This document shows, piece by piece, positions 17,183 to 25,453 of a DNA stretch of 64,000 nt. A model generated the notes under the pieces. That model searched no databases. It saw nothing but the letters and a program-made list of their open reading frames with translations, and had not been told where the DNA came from. Both the position numbers and the translations under genes were made by a program. Within the stretch, counting starts at the first letter, position 1, and the number at the start of each line of letters is the position of its first letter. Source of the stretch: Polaromonas sp. YR568 (GTDB lineage: Bacteria > Pseudomonadota > Gammaproteobacteria > Burkholderiales > Burkholderiaceae_C); assembly GCF_900116715.1 (NCBI RefSeq), contig NZ_FPBM01000008.1, forward strand, positions 1 to 64,000, given 5' to 3'.

Positions 17183-18076
17183 TTATCCCAACGACTTCTT
17201 GTACGAACGCTCGAGGATGCGGTTGTAGCTCAGCATGATGGCCAGGTTGGCCAGCAGCAGCGTGAGCGCAATCGCCGCGCCCAGCGGCCAGTTGAGCTCA
17301 TGCAGGTATTCGTCATACACCACGGTGGCCACCATCTTCAAACGCCGCCCGCCCAGAAGGCCGGGAATCGCAAACGCGCTGGCGGAGAGGCCAAACACAA
17401 TCAGGCTGCCCGAGAGGATGCCCGGCAGCACTTGCGGAAAAATGATGCGGCGCAAGGTGGTGAAGTGCGAGGCCTGCAGCGAGAGCGCCGCGTCTTCCAC
17501 GCCCGGGTCCAGCTTTTGCAGCGAAGTCCAGACCGGGATCACCATGAAGGGCAACATCACATGCACCAGCGCAATGACCACGGCCGCTTCGGTATAAAGA
17601 ATGCGCATGGACGGCAAACCCACAGCGCGCATGGCCTGGTTGACCACACCTTCGGGGCCCAGCAGCATGCTCCAGCCGAAAGCGCGTACCACCACCGACA
17701 CGAGCAGGGGCGCCAGCACCACCAGCAACAAGATGGAACGCCACGGGCTGCGCATGCGGCTGAGCACATAGGCCTCTGGCGCGCCGACAACAATGCAGAT
17801 CAGCGTGGTGAGCGCTGAAATCCACAGCGTGCGCCAGAAGATGCCGTGGTAGTAGTCGTCCGTCAGCACGGCGGCGTAATGCGCCAGGGTAAAGCTGTTC
17901 TTCACGCCGGTGGCGTGGTCAAACACCTGGAAGGACAGCACCGCGGTGAGCGCCAGCGGCACCAGCAGCAGGCAGGCAAACAGCGTGAAGGCCGGCGCCG
18001 ACAACAGCCAGGGCGTGCGCGATGCACTGGCGCGGGCCGGCGCAGTGACCGCTGCGGCCACGGCAGCGCTGCTCAT
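17183..18076 (-). CDS. ABC transporter permease, PotB-like
   Basis: A 297-residue inner-membrane permease. The start at 18076 (MSSAAVAAAVTAPARAS) overlaps the ATPase stop by 4 bases; the longer frame to 18226 has an arginine-rich leader lying inside the ATPase gene and is rejected. The protein has a short cytoplasmic N terminus, six or so membrane segments, and an EAA loop reading EDAALSLQASHFTTLRRIIFPQVLPG. It pairs with the next permease to form the channel. Confidence 0.9.
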   Translation of the reverse strand: MSSAAVAAAVTAPARASASRTPWLLSAPAFTLFACLLLVPLALTAVLSFQVFDHATGVKNSFTLAHYAAVLTDDYYHGIFWRTLWISALTTLICIVVGAPEAYVLSRMRSPWRSILLLVVLAPLLVSVVVRAFGWSMLLGPEGVVNQAMRAVGLPSMRILYTEAAVVIALVHVMLPFMVIPVWTSLQKLDPGVEDAALSLQASHFTTLRRIIFPQVLPGILSGSLIVFGLSASAFAIPGLLGGRRLKMVATVVYDEYLHELNWPLGAAIALTLLLANLAIMLSYNRILERSYKKSLG

Positions 18077-19143
18077 GCCGGTACCCCTTGCGCGCCGGGC
18101 AACAGGCGCACCTGCTGGGCGGTCCAGTCCAGGCCGACGTTGGCGCCTTCTTCGGCGGGCGCCGTGCCGTCGTTGGGGCACACCACCGCAAGCCGGCCGG
18201 CGGCGGTCGATACCTGGTAAAGCCACTGGCTACCGAGGAAGAAACGTTCATGCACCGTGCCGCCTATGCGGCCCTGGGCTTCGGGCACCAGACGGATTTT
18301 TTCCGGCCGCAGGCTGAGCACAACAGCGTCGCCTTCTCCCACGCCAGGCGCTTCGACCTCCAGCGGTACATTGCCACCCACATTCACCGTGGCCCAGGGG
18401 CCGGTGGCCGTCACGCGGCCTTCCAGCAAATTGGCCTTGCCGACAAAGCTGGAGATAAACCGGGTCTGCGGATGTTCGTACAAGCGGTGCGGCTGGTCGA
18501 TCTGCGTCACGCGGCCGGCTTCCATCACCACCACGCGGTCGCTGATGGACATGGCCTCGGTCTGGTCGTGTGTGACCATCACGGTGGTGGTGCCGACCTT
18601 GCGCTGGATCTGCCGCAACTCAAACTGCATTTCTTCGCGCAGCTTGGCGTCGAGGTTGGAGAGCGGCTCATCGAGCAGCAGTACCGGCGGCGAAATCACC
18701 AGAGCGCGGGCCAGGGCCACCCGCTGGCGCTGGCCGCCCGACAGCTCACGCGGGTAGCGGCCGGCGTGCGCCTCCAGGTGCACCAGGGCCAGCGCGGCTT
18801 TCACGCGCTCGGCGCGTTCTTCTTTCGGCACGCGGCGCATCTCCAGGCCGAAGCTCACGTTGTCGTACACGCTCATGTGGGGAAACAGCGCATAACTCTG
18901 GAACACGATGCCCAGGCCGCGCGAATTGGGTTTGGCGTGGGTGATGTCGCGGCCATCCAGCGTGACCTGGCCCGAAGTCACTTCGCAAAAACCCGCAATC
19001 ATTTGCAAGGTGGTGGTCTTGCCGCAGCCTGAGGGGCCGAGTAGCGAGACGAATTCGCCCTTTTCCACCGACAGGTTCATGTCGGCCACGGCGCGGGTGG
19101 CGCCGTAAGACTTGTTCACATTTGCCAGGGTCAAAAAAGACAT
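18073..19143 (-). CDS. ABC transporter ATP-binding protein, PotA-like
   Basis: A 356-residue ATPase. The start at 19143 (MSFLTLANVNKSYG) follows GAGG at a good distance; the frame open to 19242 is longer but has no support. Walker A GPSGCGKTT, signature LSGGQRQRVALARAL, Walker B VLLLDEPLSNLD and the H-loop THDQTEAM are all present, followed by a C-terminal TOBE domain (about residues 280-356), as in PotA/UgpC. It is the first gene of the operon, divergent from the IclR regulator across a 209-base AT-rich gap. Confidence 0.92.
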   Translation of the reverse strand: MSFLTLANVNKSYGATRAVADMNLSVEKGEFVSLLGPSGCGKTTTLQMIAGFCEVTSGQVTLDGRDITHAKPNSRGLGIVFQSYALFPHMSVYDNVSFGLEMRRVPKEERAERVKAALALVHLEAHAGRYPRELSGGQRQRVALARALVISPPVLLLDEPLSNLDAKLREEMQFELRQIQRKVGTTTVMVTHDQTEAMSISDRVVVMEAGRVTQIDQPHRLYEHPQTRFISSFVGKANLLEGRVTATGPWATVNVGGNVPLEVEAPGVGEGDAVVLSLRPEKIRLVPEAQGRIGGTVHERFFLGSQWLYQVSTAAGRLAVVCPNDGTAPAEEGANVGLDWTAQQVRLLPGAQGVPA

Positions 19144-19259
19144 GGGGAGCACCTCTGCAACAAGGGGAATGGCCAGCGCCGCACAGACAAAACGACGTGC
19201 AAAACGATGACACCCTGATGACTTCATGCTAGGGCATCCCATAAAAAATCGTCAATAGG

Positions 19260-19308
19260 TTATTCCGTATAGAGATATCTTTATTTGATTTATTCCGTTA
19301 AATGGAAT
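19260..19308. promoter_or_regulatory. IclR operator pair in divergent promoter
   Basis: ATTCC-N7-GGAAT forms a dyad at 19292-19308. A second TTATTCCGT stands at 19260-19268, exactly 30 bases from the copy at 19290-19298, putting both on the same DNA face. The surrounding 60 bases are far more AT-rich than the window. Placement between the importer operon and the IclR gene suggests control of both. Confidence 0.55.
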
Positions 19309-19352
19309 TTATATACACTTATGGCCATACTGATTCCGCCAAAGGAGACGCC

Positions 19353-20174
19353 ATGAAAGATGAAGACAATAGCTCCAGCAGCGTGCAACGCGCGTTTTCC
19401 ATCATCCGGGCGCTGGCCGCCACGCAGGCCAAGGGCGGGCGCATCACGCACATTGCCAAGGCCACCGGGCTCACCCAGGCGACCACCCACCGCATCCTGC
19501 AAAGCCTGGTAGCCGAGCGTGTGGTGGAGCAGGAAACCGGATCCAAGCTCTATCGGCTGAGCATTGATTTTTTTGCACTGGCCGCGCAGGCCGGCAACAC
19601 CATGGACCTGCGCAGCCTGTGCCGGCCTTCGATGCTGCGGCTGTGTGCCAGCCTGGGCGACACCATCTTTTTGCTGGTGCGCAGCGGCTTTGACGCCGTT
19701 TGCCTGGACCGCAGCGAAGGCCCGTTTCCCATCCGCTCTTTCACCGGCGACATCGGCGGGCGCGTAGCGCTGGGCATGGGCCAGGGCGGCCTGGCCATCC
19801 TGGCCTTTTTGCCCGAGACCGAGCGCGAGGAAGTGATCCGCTACAACCTGCCGCGCGTGCGCGAGTTCGGTGTGTACGACGAGGTCTACCTGCGCACCGA
19901 GATCGAGCGCGTGCGCGAACTCGGCTATGCCGGGCGCAACACCAATCTGCTGGACGGCATGGCTGGTGTCGGCGTGCCGGTGCTGGACCGCGAAGGCCGC
20001 GCCGTCGCCGCGCTCAGTGTGGGCACGATTTCCTCACGCCTGAGCCCCGACCGCCTGCCCACCGTGGTGGAGCTGCTCAAGCGAGAAGCCACAGCCATCA
20101 GTGCACAGATCAATCCGTTTGACAGCACGCTGCGGCGGCCTGCGCAGAGCCTGGCGCCCACTGACAACGCTTGA
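19353..20174 (+). CDS. IclR-family transcriptional regulator
   Basis: A 273-residue IclR regulator. The Met at 19353 (MKDEDNSSSSVQRAFSII) follows AAAGGAG and is preferred to one at 19302. The N-terminal winged helix-turn-helix includes ITHIAKATGLTQATTHRILQSL (residues ~34-55); the C-terminal GAF-like effector domain contains GRVALGMGQGGLAILAF and GVGVPVLDREGRAVAALSV. It is divergent from the opine/polyamine operon and most likely senses that substrate or a product. It ends 8 bases before the stop of the convergent LysR gene. Confidence 0.9.
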   Translation: MKDEDNSSSSVQRAFSIIRALAATQAKGGRITHIAKATGLTQATTHRILQSLVAERVVEQETGSKLYRLSIDFFALAAQAGNTMDLRSLCRPSMLRLCASLGDTIFLLVRSGFDAVCLDRSEGPFPIRSFTGDIGGRVALGMGQGGLAILAFLPETEREEVIRYNLPRVREFGVYDEVYLRTEIERVRELGYAGRNTNLLDGMAGVGVPVLDREGRAVAALSVGTISSRLSPDRLPTVVELLKREATAISAQINPFDSTLRRPAQSLAPTDNA

Positions 20175-20181
20175 GAGCGGC

Positions 20182-21075
20182 TCAGGGCGCAGCGGCTTGC
20201 TCACGCAGCCAGCCGCGCAACTGCACCAGCGGCCGCCAGCTGGTTTTTTGTGAAGGCCAGACCAGGTAGTAGGCAAAGTCCGAGCTCAGCGAAAGATCAA
20301 AGGGCACGGCCAGCGTGCCGTCGGCAATATCGTCGGCCACCAGAAAGCGCGGCAGCACTGCCAACCCCAGCCCCGCCTTCACCGCCTGCGCGATCATGGA
20401 AAAGAGTTCGTACTTGGGGCCGGTGCCTGCACCTTGTGCGTCGTCGATCCCGGCCAGTTGAAACCAGTCGCGCCAGGCATGCGGGCGCGTGCTCTGGTGG
20501 ATGAGCGTGAACTTCAAGACATCGGCCGGGTGGCGCAATTGCCGCTTTTTCATGAGTTGCGGGCTGCACACCACCACGCTGTCTTCGCCCATCAGGTATT
20601 CAGACTCGGTGCCGGGCCAGTCGGGCCGGCCATAGTGGATGGCGGCGTCCAGCCCCGTCAATGAAAAATCAAAAGGCTGCAGGCGGGTGGCCAGGTTCAA
20701 CGTCACATGCGGGTGCGCTTTCAGAAACGAGGGCATGCGCGGGATCAGCCACTTGGTGGCAAAGGTGGGCACCACGCCCAGCTCCAGCGTGCCGCCCTCA
20801 CCTTTGGACGACACCAGGTCCAGCATGGCGGCCTCCAGCGAATCCAGCGCCGGGCTGACCCGCGCCAGCAGTGAACGGCCGGCGTCGGTCAGCTCCAGTT
20901 GCCTCGGCAGGCGCAAAAAGAGGCTCACATCCAGGTCCTGCTCCAGCCCAAGGATCTGGTGGCTGACCGCGCTCTGGCTCACCGACAGGTCTTGCGCCGC
21001 CAGCGTAAAACTGCCGCGGTGGGCGGCTGCTTCAAACGCGAGCAGGGCCTGGGTAGAGGGGATTTTTCGGCGCAT
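20182..21075 (-). CDS. LysR-type regulator (GcvA-like)
   Basis: A 297-residue LysR regulator. I use the Met at 21075 (MRRKIPSTQALLAFEAAA) because it fits the conserved family start; a Met at 21093 has GGAGG immediately before it but with very short spacing. The helix-turn-helix reads SFTLAAQDLSVSQSAVSHQI. The effector domain (from about residue 90) carries the GcvA-group pattern around PADVLKFTLIHQ and W/F-rich C terminus. It is divergent from the lysine-type catabolic operon and is its likely activator, perhaps sensing 2-aminoadipate or 2-oxoadipate; effector is a guess. Confidence 0.9.
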   Translation of the reverse strand: MRRKIPSTQALLAFEAAAHRGSFTLAAQDLSVSQSAVSHQILGLEQDLDVSLFLRLPRQLELTDAGRSLLARVSPALDSLEAAMLDLVSSKGEGGTLELGVVPTFATKWLIPRMPSFLKAHPHVTLNLATRLQPFDFSLTGLDAAIHYGRPDWPGTESEYLMGEDSVVVCSPQLMKKRQLRHPADVLKFTLIHQSTRPHAWRDWFQLAGIDDAQGAGTGPKYELFSMIAQAVKAGLGLAVLPRFLVADDIADGTLAVPFDLSLSSDFAYYLVWPSQKTSWRPLVQLRGWLREQAAAP

Positions 21076-21113
21076 CGCATGAATATATCTCATGCCTCCA
21101 TCGAAATACATCC

Positions 21114-21131
21114 TTTGTGCACGGCACCAAA
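21114..21131. promoter_or_regulatory. candidate LysR site
   Basis: GTGC-ACG-GCAC at 21117-21127, flanked by TTT and AAA, is the only clear dyad in the roughly 100-base gap between the LysR gene and the oxoadipate operon. It loosely fits the interrupted-dyad LysR box. Weak evidence. Confidence 0.35.
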
Positions 21132-21174
21132 ATTACCGAAAATCCGGCTTTCACCCGCCCATTACACGACTGAA

Positions 21175-22203
21175 ATGACTCATCTCCAGAAGCTGCTTGC
21201 CTGTTGCCTGCCCGCCGAAGCCGTGAAAAGTATTCATGAGCAGATGTACGTTCACCCGTCGCTGCAGCAAGCCGCCTCGGGCACGGTCACCCGGGCCGAG
21301 CTGGCCCAGGCCTTGAACATGGCGCTGTTTCACGGCCTGGTACAGCGTGTGCCGGCCGGGCAGGATTACATCGCCAGCGACGTGGTGGCGCAAAAGCGCC
21401 AGGTGGTGTTTGACCACGGCGCGCTGCGTACGGTGCGCTGGCCAAGCGGCGCTCTGCCCGCCGGTGAGGCAGCCTTCACCCGCGTGCTGCGCCCGCTGGG
21501 TTTTGAACTGCAGGGCACCTACCCGCTGCCGCGCCTGAAGATGACCGGCCGCGCCTACTGCCACCGTGACTTCCCCGAAGAGATCGCGCAGTTTTTTGTG
21601 TCTGAACTGCATCCCGAGCAGTTCTCCGCGCCCTTCCAGTCGGCTGTGACGCGTGTGCTGTCGACCTCACGCGACCCACTGGGCCCGCAGGATGTGGCTG
21701 ACCTGGAGCAACTCACGCGCGACGGCACGCTGCCCCTGGCGCAGGCGCTGCGCTTGCTGCCGCAACTGCTGCAATGTTTTGACCGCCAGCACGGCGTGTT
21801 CGCCATGGACGACTATGAATTGCTGCTGGCCGAATCCGCCGAAATGGCCTGGATTGCCACCGAAGGGAATGCCTTCAACCACGCGACCGACCGTGTGGCT
21901 GATGTGGACGCAGTGGCCGAACGCCAGCGCGCGCTGGGCCGGCCCATCAAGGACAAGGTCGAGGTATCGGCCAGCGGCCGCGTGCGACAGACGGCCTTTC
22001 GCGCGGCGACGGTGCAGCGCGAGTTCATCACCGCGCAAGGCCGCGTCACGCGCGACGTACCCGGCTCGTTTTACGAATTCATCACCCGCGCCGAGCTGAC
22101 GCCCATGGCGGCGAATGACCCCGTGCAGACGCCGCGGCTGGACCTGGCCTTTGACGCCGGCAACGCCACCGGCATTTTCGGCATGACGGCCGCGCGCGCA
22201 TGA
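21175..22203 (+). CDS. hglS: 2-oxoadipate dioxygenase/decarboxylase (HglS family, DUF1338)
   Basis: A 342-residue protein of the DUF1338/HglS family, which converts 2-oxoadipate with O2 and Fe(II) to D-2-hydroxyglutarate in lysine catabolism. The start at 21175 (MTHLQKLL) is chosen because upstream codons overlap the divergent LysR gene. The metal triad can be placed: His81 in FDHGALRTV, His236 in AFNHATDRV and Glu301 in SFYEFITR, matching His-His-Glu of HglS. It is shorter than the ~460-residue Pseudomonas enzyme, fitting a compact branch. It is coupled by a 4-base overlap to the aminotransferase that would make its substrate. Confidence 0.88.
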   Translation: MTHLQKLLACCLPAEAVKSIHEQMYVHPSLQQAASGTVTRAELAQALNMALFHGLVQRVPAGQDYIASDVVAQKRQVVFDHGALRTVRWPSGALPAGEAAFTRVLRPLGFELQGTYPLPRLKMTGRAYCHRDFPEEIAQFFVSELHPEQFSAPFQSAVTRVLSTSRDPLGPQDVADLEQLTRDGTLPLAQALRLLPQLLQCFDRQHGVFAMDDYELLLAESAEMAWIATEGNAFNHATDRVADVDAVAERQRALGRPIKDKVEVSASGRVRQTAFRAATVQREFITAQGRVTRDVPGSFYEFITRAELTPMAANDPVQTPRLDLAFDAGNATGIFGMTAARA

Positions 22204-23456
22204 GCGCTGAGTGCGGACCAGTTCGACCGCTGTACGCACAGGCCAGCGGCTCGCCGATACGCGCCATGCTGGCGCTGGCCGGCCAGGAAGACATGATTTC
22301 GCTGGCGGGCGGCCACCCCGACCCGGCGCTGCTGCCGGCCGACTGGTTGCGCGAAGCATTGCAAGACGTCACCGGCAAGCTGCAAGGCCGCAGCCTGCAA
22401 TATGGCGCCACGGAAGGCCTGGTGGAGCTGCGCGAAGCGAGCGCCGCCCTGCTCACACAACGCGGCCTGGCGGCCAAAGCGAGTGAGCTGCTCATCACCA
22501 CTGGCTCGCAACAGGCTATCGACTTGCTGGCGCGCGTGCTGATTGAGCCGGGCGAAGGCATCGCGGTGGAATCATTCAACTACCCGGCTGCGCTCCAGGC
22601 CTTCCGTTTTTCGGGTGCGCGGCTGATTGAAGTGCCGACCGATGCGCAGGGCATGGATGTCGACCGGCTCGAAGCCATTTTGCTGGCTGAGCGACCGCGC
22701 GTTCTGTATGTGGTGCCCAACTTCGCCAACCCGACCGGCGCGGTGATGCCGCTGGCACGGCGGCTGCGCCTGCTGGAGCTGGCCACACAGTACGGCGTGA
22801 CTTTGATCGAAGACGACCCGTATGGCGAACTCTGGTTTGGCCAAGCGCCGCCACCGCCGCTCGCGCAACTCAATCAGCAAGCCGGCTCGCCCGCGCAGGT
22901 GGCCTACATGACCAGCTATTCCAAGGTGGTGGCCCCTGCCCTGCGCCTGGGCGTGCTGCTCGCGCCGGCGGACATACTGCGCGCAGTGGTGCTGGCCAAG
23001 CAGGCCGCCGATGTGCACAGCGGCTCGCTGGAACAGCTCACATTGGCCACCATGCTCAGCTCCAACCGCCTTACATCGCACCTGGATGCGCTGCGCAAAG
23101 CCTACGCGGCCAAGGGCGCTACGCTGGCCGATGCCTTGCGCACAAACGCCGGCAGCCTGCTTGAATTTGACGCGCCGCAAGGCGGCATGTTTGTCTGGGC
23201 CAGGCTGCGTGCCGACTTGCCCCTGCTACCCACACAAGATTGGGTGGATTTCGGCCTCAGGCATAAAGTGCTGGTGGTGCCGGGCGCCGCCTTCAGCATC
23301 AGCAATGCTGCACAGCCCTGGCTGCGGCTGAGCTTTGCCAACCCCTCACAGGCCGCGCTGCAACAAGGCGCCGAGCGGCTGGGCCGCGGGCTGCAAGGCC
23401 TCACTACCCACACCGCTTCCGATTTCAGGACAACCCACGAAAGGACTTCCACATGA
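22200..23456 (+). CDS. PLP aminotransferase, likely 2-aminoadipate aminotransferase
   Basis: A 418-residue class I/II aminotransferase of the LysN/MocR-catalytic type without a GntR domain. PLP-binding features: NPTG (177-180), DDPYG (205-209), the Schiff-base lysine in SYSKVVAPALRLG (Lys242). Family members transaminate 2-aminoadipate with 2-oxoglutarate. Position between HglS and aminoadipate-semialdehyde dehydrogenase, with ATGA overlaps on both sides, strongly supports 2-aminoadipate to 2-oxoadipate as the step. Broader substrate use is possible. Confidence 0.9.
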   Translation: MSAECGPVRPLYAQASGSPIRAMLALAGQEDMISLAGGHPDPALLPADWLREALQDVTGKLQGRSLQYGATEGLVELREASAALLTQRGLAAKASELLITTGSQQAIDLLARVLIEPGEGIAVESFNYPAALQAFRFSGARLIEVPTDAQGMDVDRLEAILLAERPRVLYVVPNFANPTGAVMPLARRLRLLELATQYGVTLIEDDPYGELWFGQAPPPPLAQLNQQAGSPAQVAYMTSYSKVVAPALRLGVLLAPADILRAVVLAKQAADVHSGSLEQLTLATMLSSNRLTSHLDALRKAYAAKGATLADALRTNAGSLLEFDAPQGGMFVWARLRADLPLLPTQDWVDFGLRHKVLVVPGAAFSISNAAQPWLRLSFANPSQAALQQGAERLGRGLQGLTTHTASDFRTTHERTST

Positions 23457-24964
23457 GTCACTCCAGCGACGTTTCATCCCTCTTCAAGGCCTTGGGCGTC
23501 AGCGCCGACCTGGACAGCAAGGCGCCTGCCGCCATTGAGGTGTTCACCCCCATCGACGGCAGCCGCCTGGCACGCGTGGCGATTCAGAGCGCTGCCAGCG
23601 TCGACAGCGCGCTGAACGGCGCGCACCAGCGCTTCACAGCCTGGCGCAATGTGCCCGCACCCAAACGCGGCGAGCTGGTGCGCGCCTTCAGCGAGACCGT
23701 GCGCCGCCACAAGGCTGAGCTGGGCCAGCTGATCTCGCTGGAAACCGGCAAGATCTTGCAGGAAGGCCTGGGCGAGGTGCAGGAAGTCATCGACATCTGC
23801 GAATTTGCCGTCGGCCTGTCGCGCCAGCTCTACGGCCTGACGATTGCGAGCGAGCGCCCCGACCACAAACTGCTGGAAACCTGGCACCCCGTGGGTGTGG
23901 TCGGCATCATCTCGGCCTTTAACTTTCCGATGGCGGTGTTCGCATGGAACGCCGCGCTGGCGCTGGTGTGCGGCAACACCCTGGCCTGGAAACCTTCTGA
24001 GAAAACGCCGCTGTCGGCCATTGCCCTCAACGGCCTGCTGCTGCAAACCGCGAAAGACCTGGGCCTGGCCACTGAAGGCCTGAGCGAGCTGTTGATCGGC
24101 GAGCGCGCCACCGGCGAGGCGCTGGTCAAGCACCCACATGTGAAGCTGGTGAGCGCCACCGGCTCCACCGCCATGGGCAAGAACGTGGCGATTGCCTGCG
24201 CAGGCCTTTTTAAACGCTCGCTGCTGGAGCTGGGCGGCAACAACGCAGCCATCGTCTGCCCGTCGGCCAATCTGGAACTGGTGGTGCGCGGCGCGGCGTT
24301 TGCCGCAGCAGGCACCGCAGGCCAGCGCTGCACCAGCCTGCGCCGCCTGATCGTGCACCGCTCGATCTATCCGGAGCTGGTCAAACGCCTGGTCGCGGTG
24401 TTTGAACGCCTGCCCATCGGCAACCCGCTGAAAGACGGCACGCTGGTCGGCCCGCTGATCGACGGCCGCGCATTTGAGGCCATGCAGGCCGCCCTGGGCG
24501 AAGCAAAGAAGCTAGGTGCCACCGTGCATTTCGGTAAACGCCAGCCGGGCGATGGATCGGCCCACTATGTGCGCCCTGCCATCGTGGAACTGAAGGAACA
24601 AGCCGGTCCGATGCTGCACGAAACCTTCGCGCCGATTCTGTATGTGGTGCCTTACGACAACTTTGACGACGCCATCGCACTGAACAATGCCGTGGCGCAC
24701 GGCTTGTCGTCGGCCGTCTTCACGCAAGATTTGCGCGAAGCCGAGCAGTTCACCTCGGCACGCGGCTCCGACTGCGGCATTGCCAATGTCAACATCGGCA
24801 CCAGCGGTGCGGAGATAGGCGGCGCCTTTGGCGGCGAGAAGGAAACCGGTGGCGGGCGCGAGTCGGGTTCGGATTCGTGGAAGGCTTATATGCGCCGTGC
24901 GACCAATACGGTCAACTACGGATCAAGCCTGCCGCTGGCCCAGGGCATCCGTTTCGAAATCTGA
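23453..24964 (+). CDS. amaB: alpha-aminoadipic semialdehyde dehydrogenase (ALDH7/AmaB-like)
   Basis: A 503-residue aldehyde dehydrogenase that oxidises 2-aminoadipate-6-semialdehyde (in equilibrium with piperideine-6-carboxylate) to 2-aminoadipate using NAD. Catalytic Cys293 lies in GTAGQRCTSLRR and Glu259 in LLELGGNN. The C-terminal signature GGAFGGEKETGGGRESGSD is the hallmark of the ALDH7A1/antiquitin group and distinguishes it from generic ALDHs. It is the last gene of the operon, and a strong hairpin follows the stop. Together the three enzymes take the semialdehyde to D-2-hydroxyglutarate. Genes producing the semialdehyde from lysine or pipecolate are not in the window, unless the opine-oxidase operon contributes. 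Confidence 0.93.
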   Translation: MSHSSDVSSLFKALGVSADLDSKAPAAIEVFTPIDGSRLARVAIQSAASVDSALNGAHQRFTAWRNVPAPKRGELVRAFSETVRRHKAELGQLISLETGKILQEGLGEVQEVIDICEFAVGLSRQLYGLTIASERPDHKLLETWHPVGVVGIISAFNFPMAVFAWNAALALVCGNTLAWKPSEKTPLSAIALNGLLLQTAKDLGLATEGLSELLIGERATGEALVKHPHVKLVSATGSTAMGKNVAIACAGLFKRSLLELGGNNAAIVCPSANLELVVRGAAFAAAGTAGQRCTSLRRLIVHRSIYPELVKRLVAVFERLPIGNPLKDGTLVGPLIDGRAFEAMQAALGEAKKLGATVHFGKRQPGDGSAHYVRPAIVELKEQAGPMLHETFAPILYVVPYDNFDDAIALNNAVAHGLSSAVFTQDLREAEQFTSARGSDCGIANVNIGTSGAEIGGAFGGEKETGGGRESGSDSWKAYMRRATNTVNYGSSLPLAQGIRFEI

Positions 24965-24970
24965 AACAGG

Positions 24971-24994
24971 AAGCGCCGGACTCCCCCGGCGCTT
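24971..24994 (+). terminator. bidirectional hairpin terminator
   Basis: A perfect 9-bp stem AAGCGCCGG / CCGGCGCTT with a 6-base loop lies between convergent genes (ALDH stop 24964, GFA stop 24997). TTTCC follows on the plus strand and TTCC on the minus strand, so it can serve both. Confidence 0.7.
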
Positions 24995-24996
24995 TC

Positions 24997-25398
24997 CTAC
25001 AAATGGGCAAACACCGCGGGGGCGTTTTGCCAGTTGTCGTCGCGGCCATCCACATAGGTGATGGGAATGCTTGCAAGCTCCTCGTCGGAGATACCTTCCA
25101 GGCACATGACGTTGACGCCGTACATCTTCCCTATGGGTGTTTCGGTCCCGATGCCGAAAACGCGGACGCCGCAATGCCTGCAGAAGTAATGCTGGTTCTT
25201 CCGTGTGTTGAAGAGGTACTGCGTCAGATCGGCCTCACCGGCCAGCAGCCGGAAGGCCGCCGGCATCGCAACGGCCGGCCAGAAACGCGTCCTTCTGCAG
25301 ATCGAGCAATTGCACCGGTAGGTCGCCTGGCTGAGGTCGATATCGGCTTCGATTTTCACGGTGCCGCAGTGGCAGCTGCCCTGGTAAGTCTTCAACAT
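24997..25398 (-). CDS. GFA-family zinc protein
   Basis: A 133-residue protein of the glutathione-dependent formaldehyde-activating (GFA/CENP-V) fold. The start at 25398 (MLKTYQGSCHCG) follows GGAGG; the longer frame to 25584 lies inside the hydratase gene. Zinc-binding cysteines are visible as CHCG, CNCSIC and CRHCG. Actual function in this family is often unknown and formaldehyde activity should not be assumed. It follows the enoyl-CoA hydratase by 55 bases on the same strand and may be a passenger of that cluster. Confidence 0.85.
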   Translation of the reverse strand: MLKTYQGSCHCGTVKIEADIDLSQATYRCNCSICRRTRFWPAVAMPAAFRLLAGEADLTQYLFNTRKNQHYFCRHCGVRVFGIGTETPIGKMYGVNVMCLEGISDEELASIPITYVDGRDDNWQNAPAVFAHL

Positions 25399-25453
25399 CG
25401 TGCGTCCTCCATCCAGTGCGCCGTGCGGCACGCCCGCAGCTTGAGCCTGCGGC

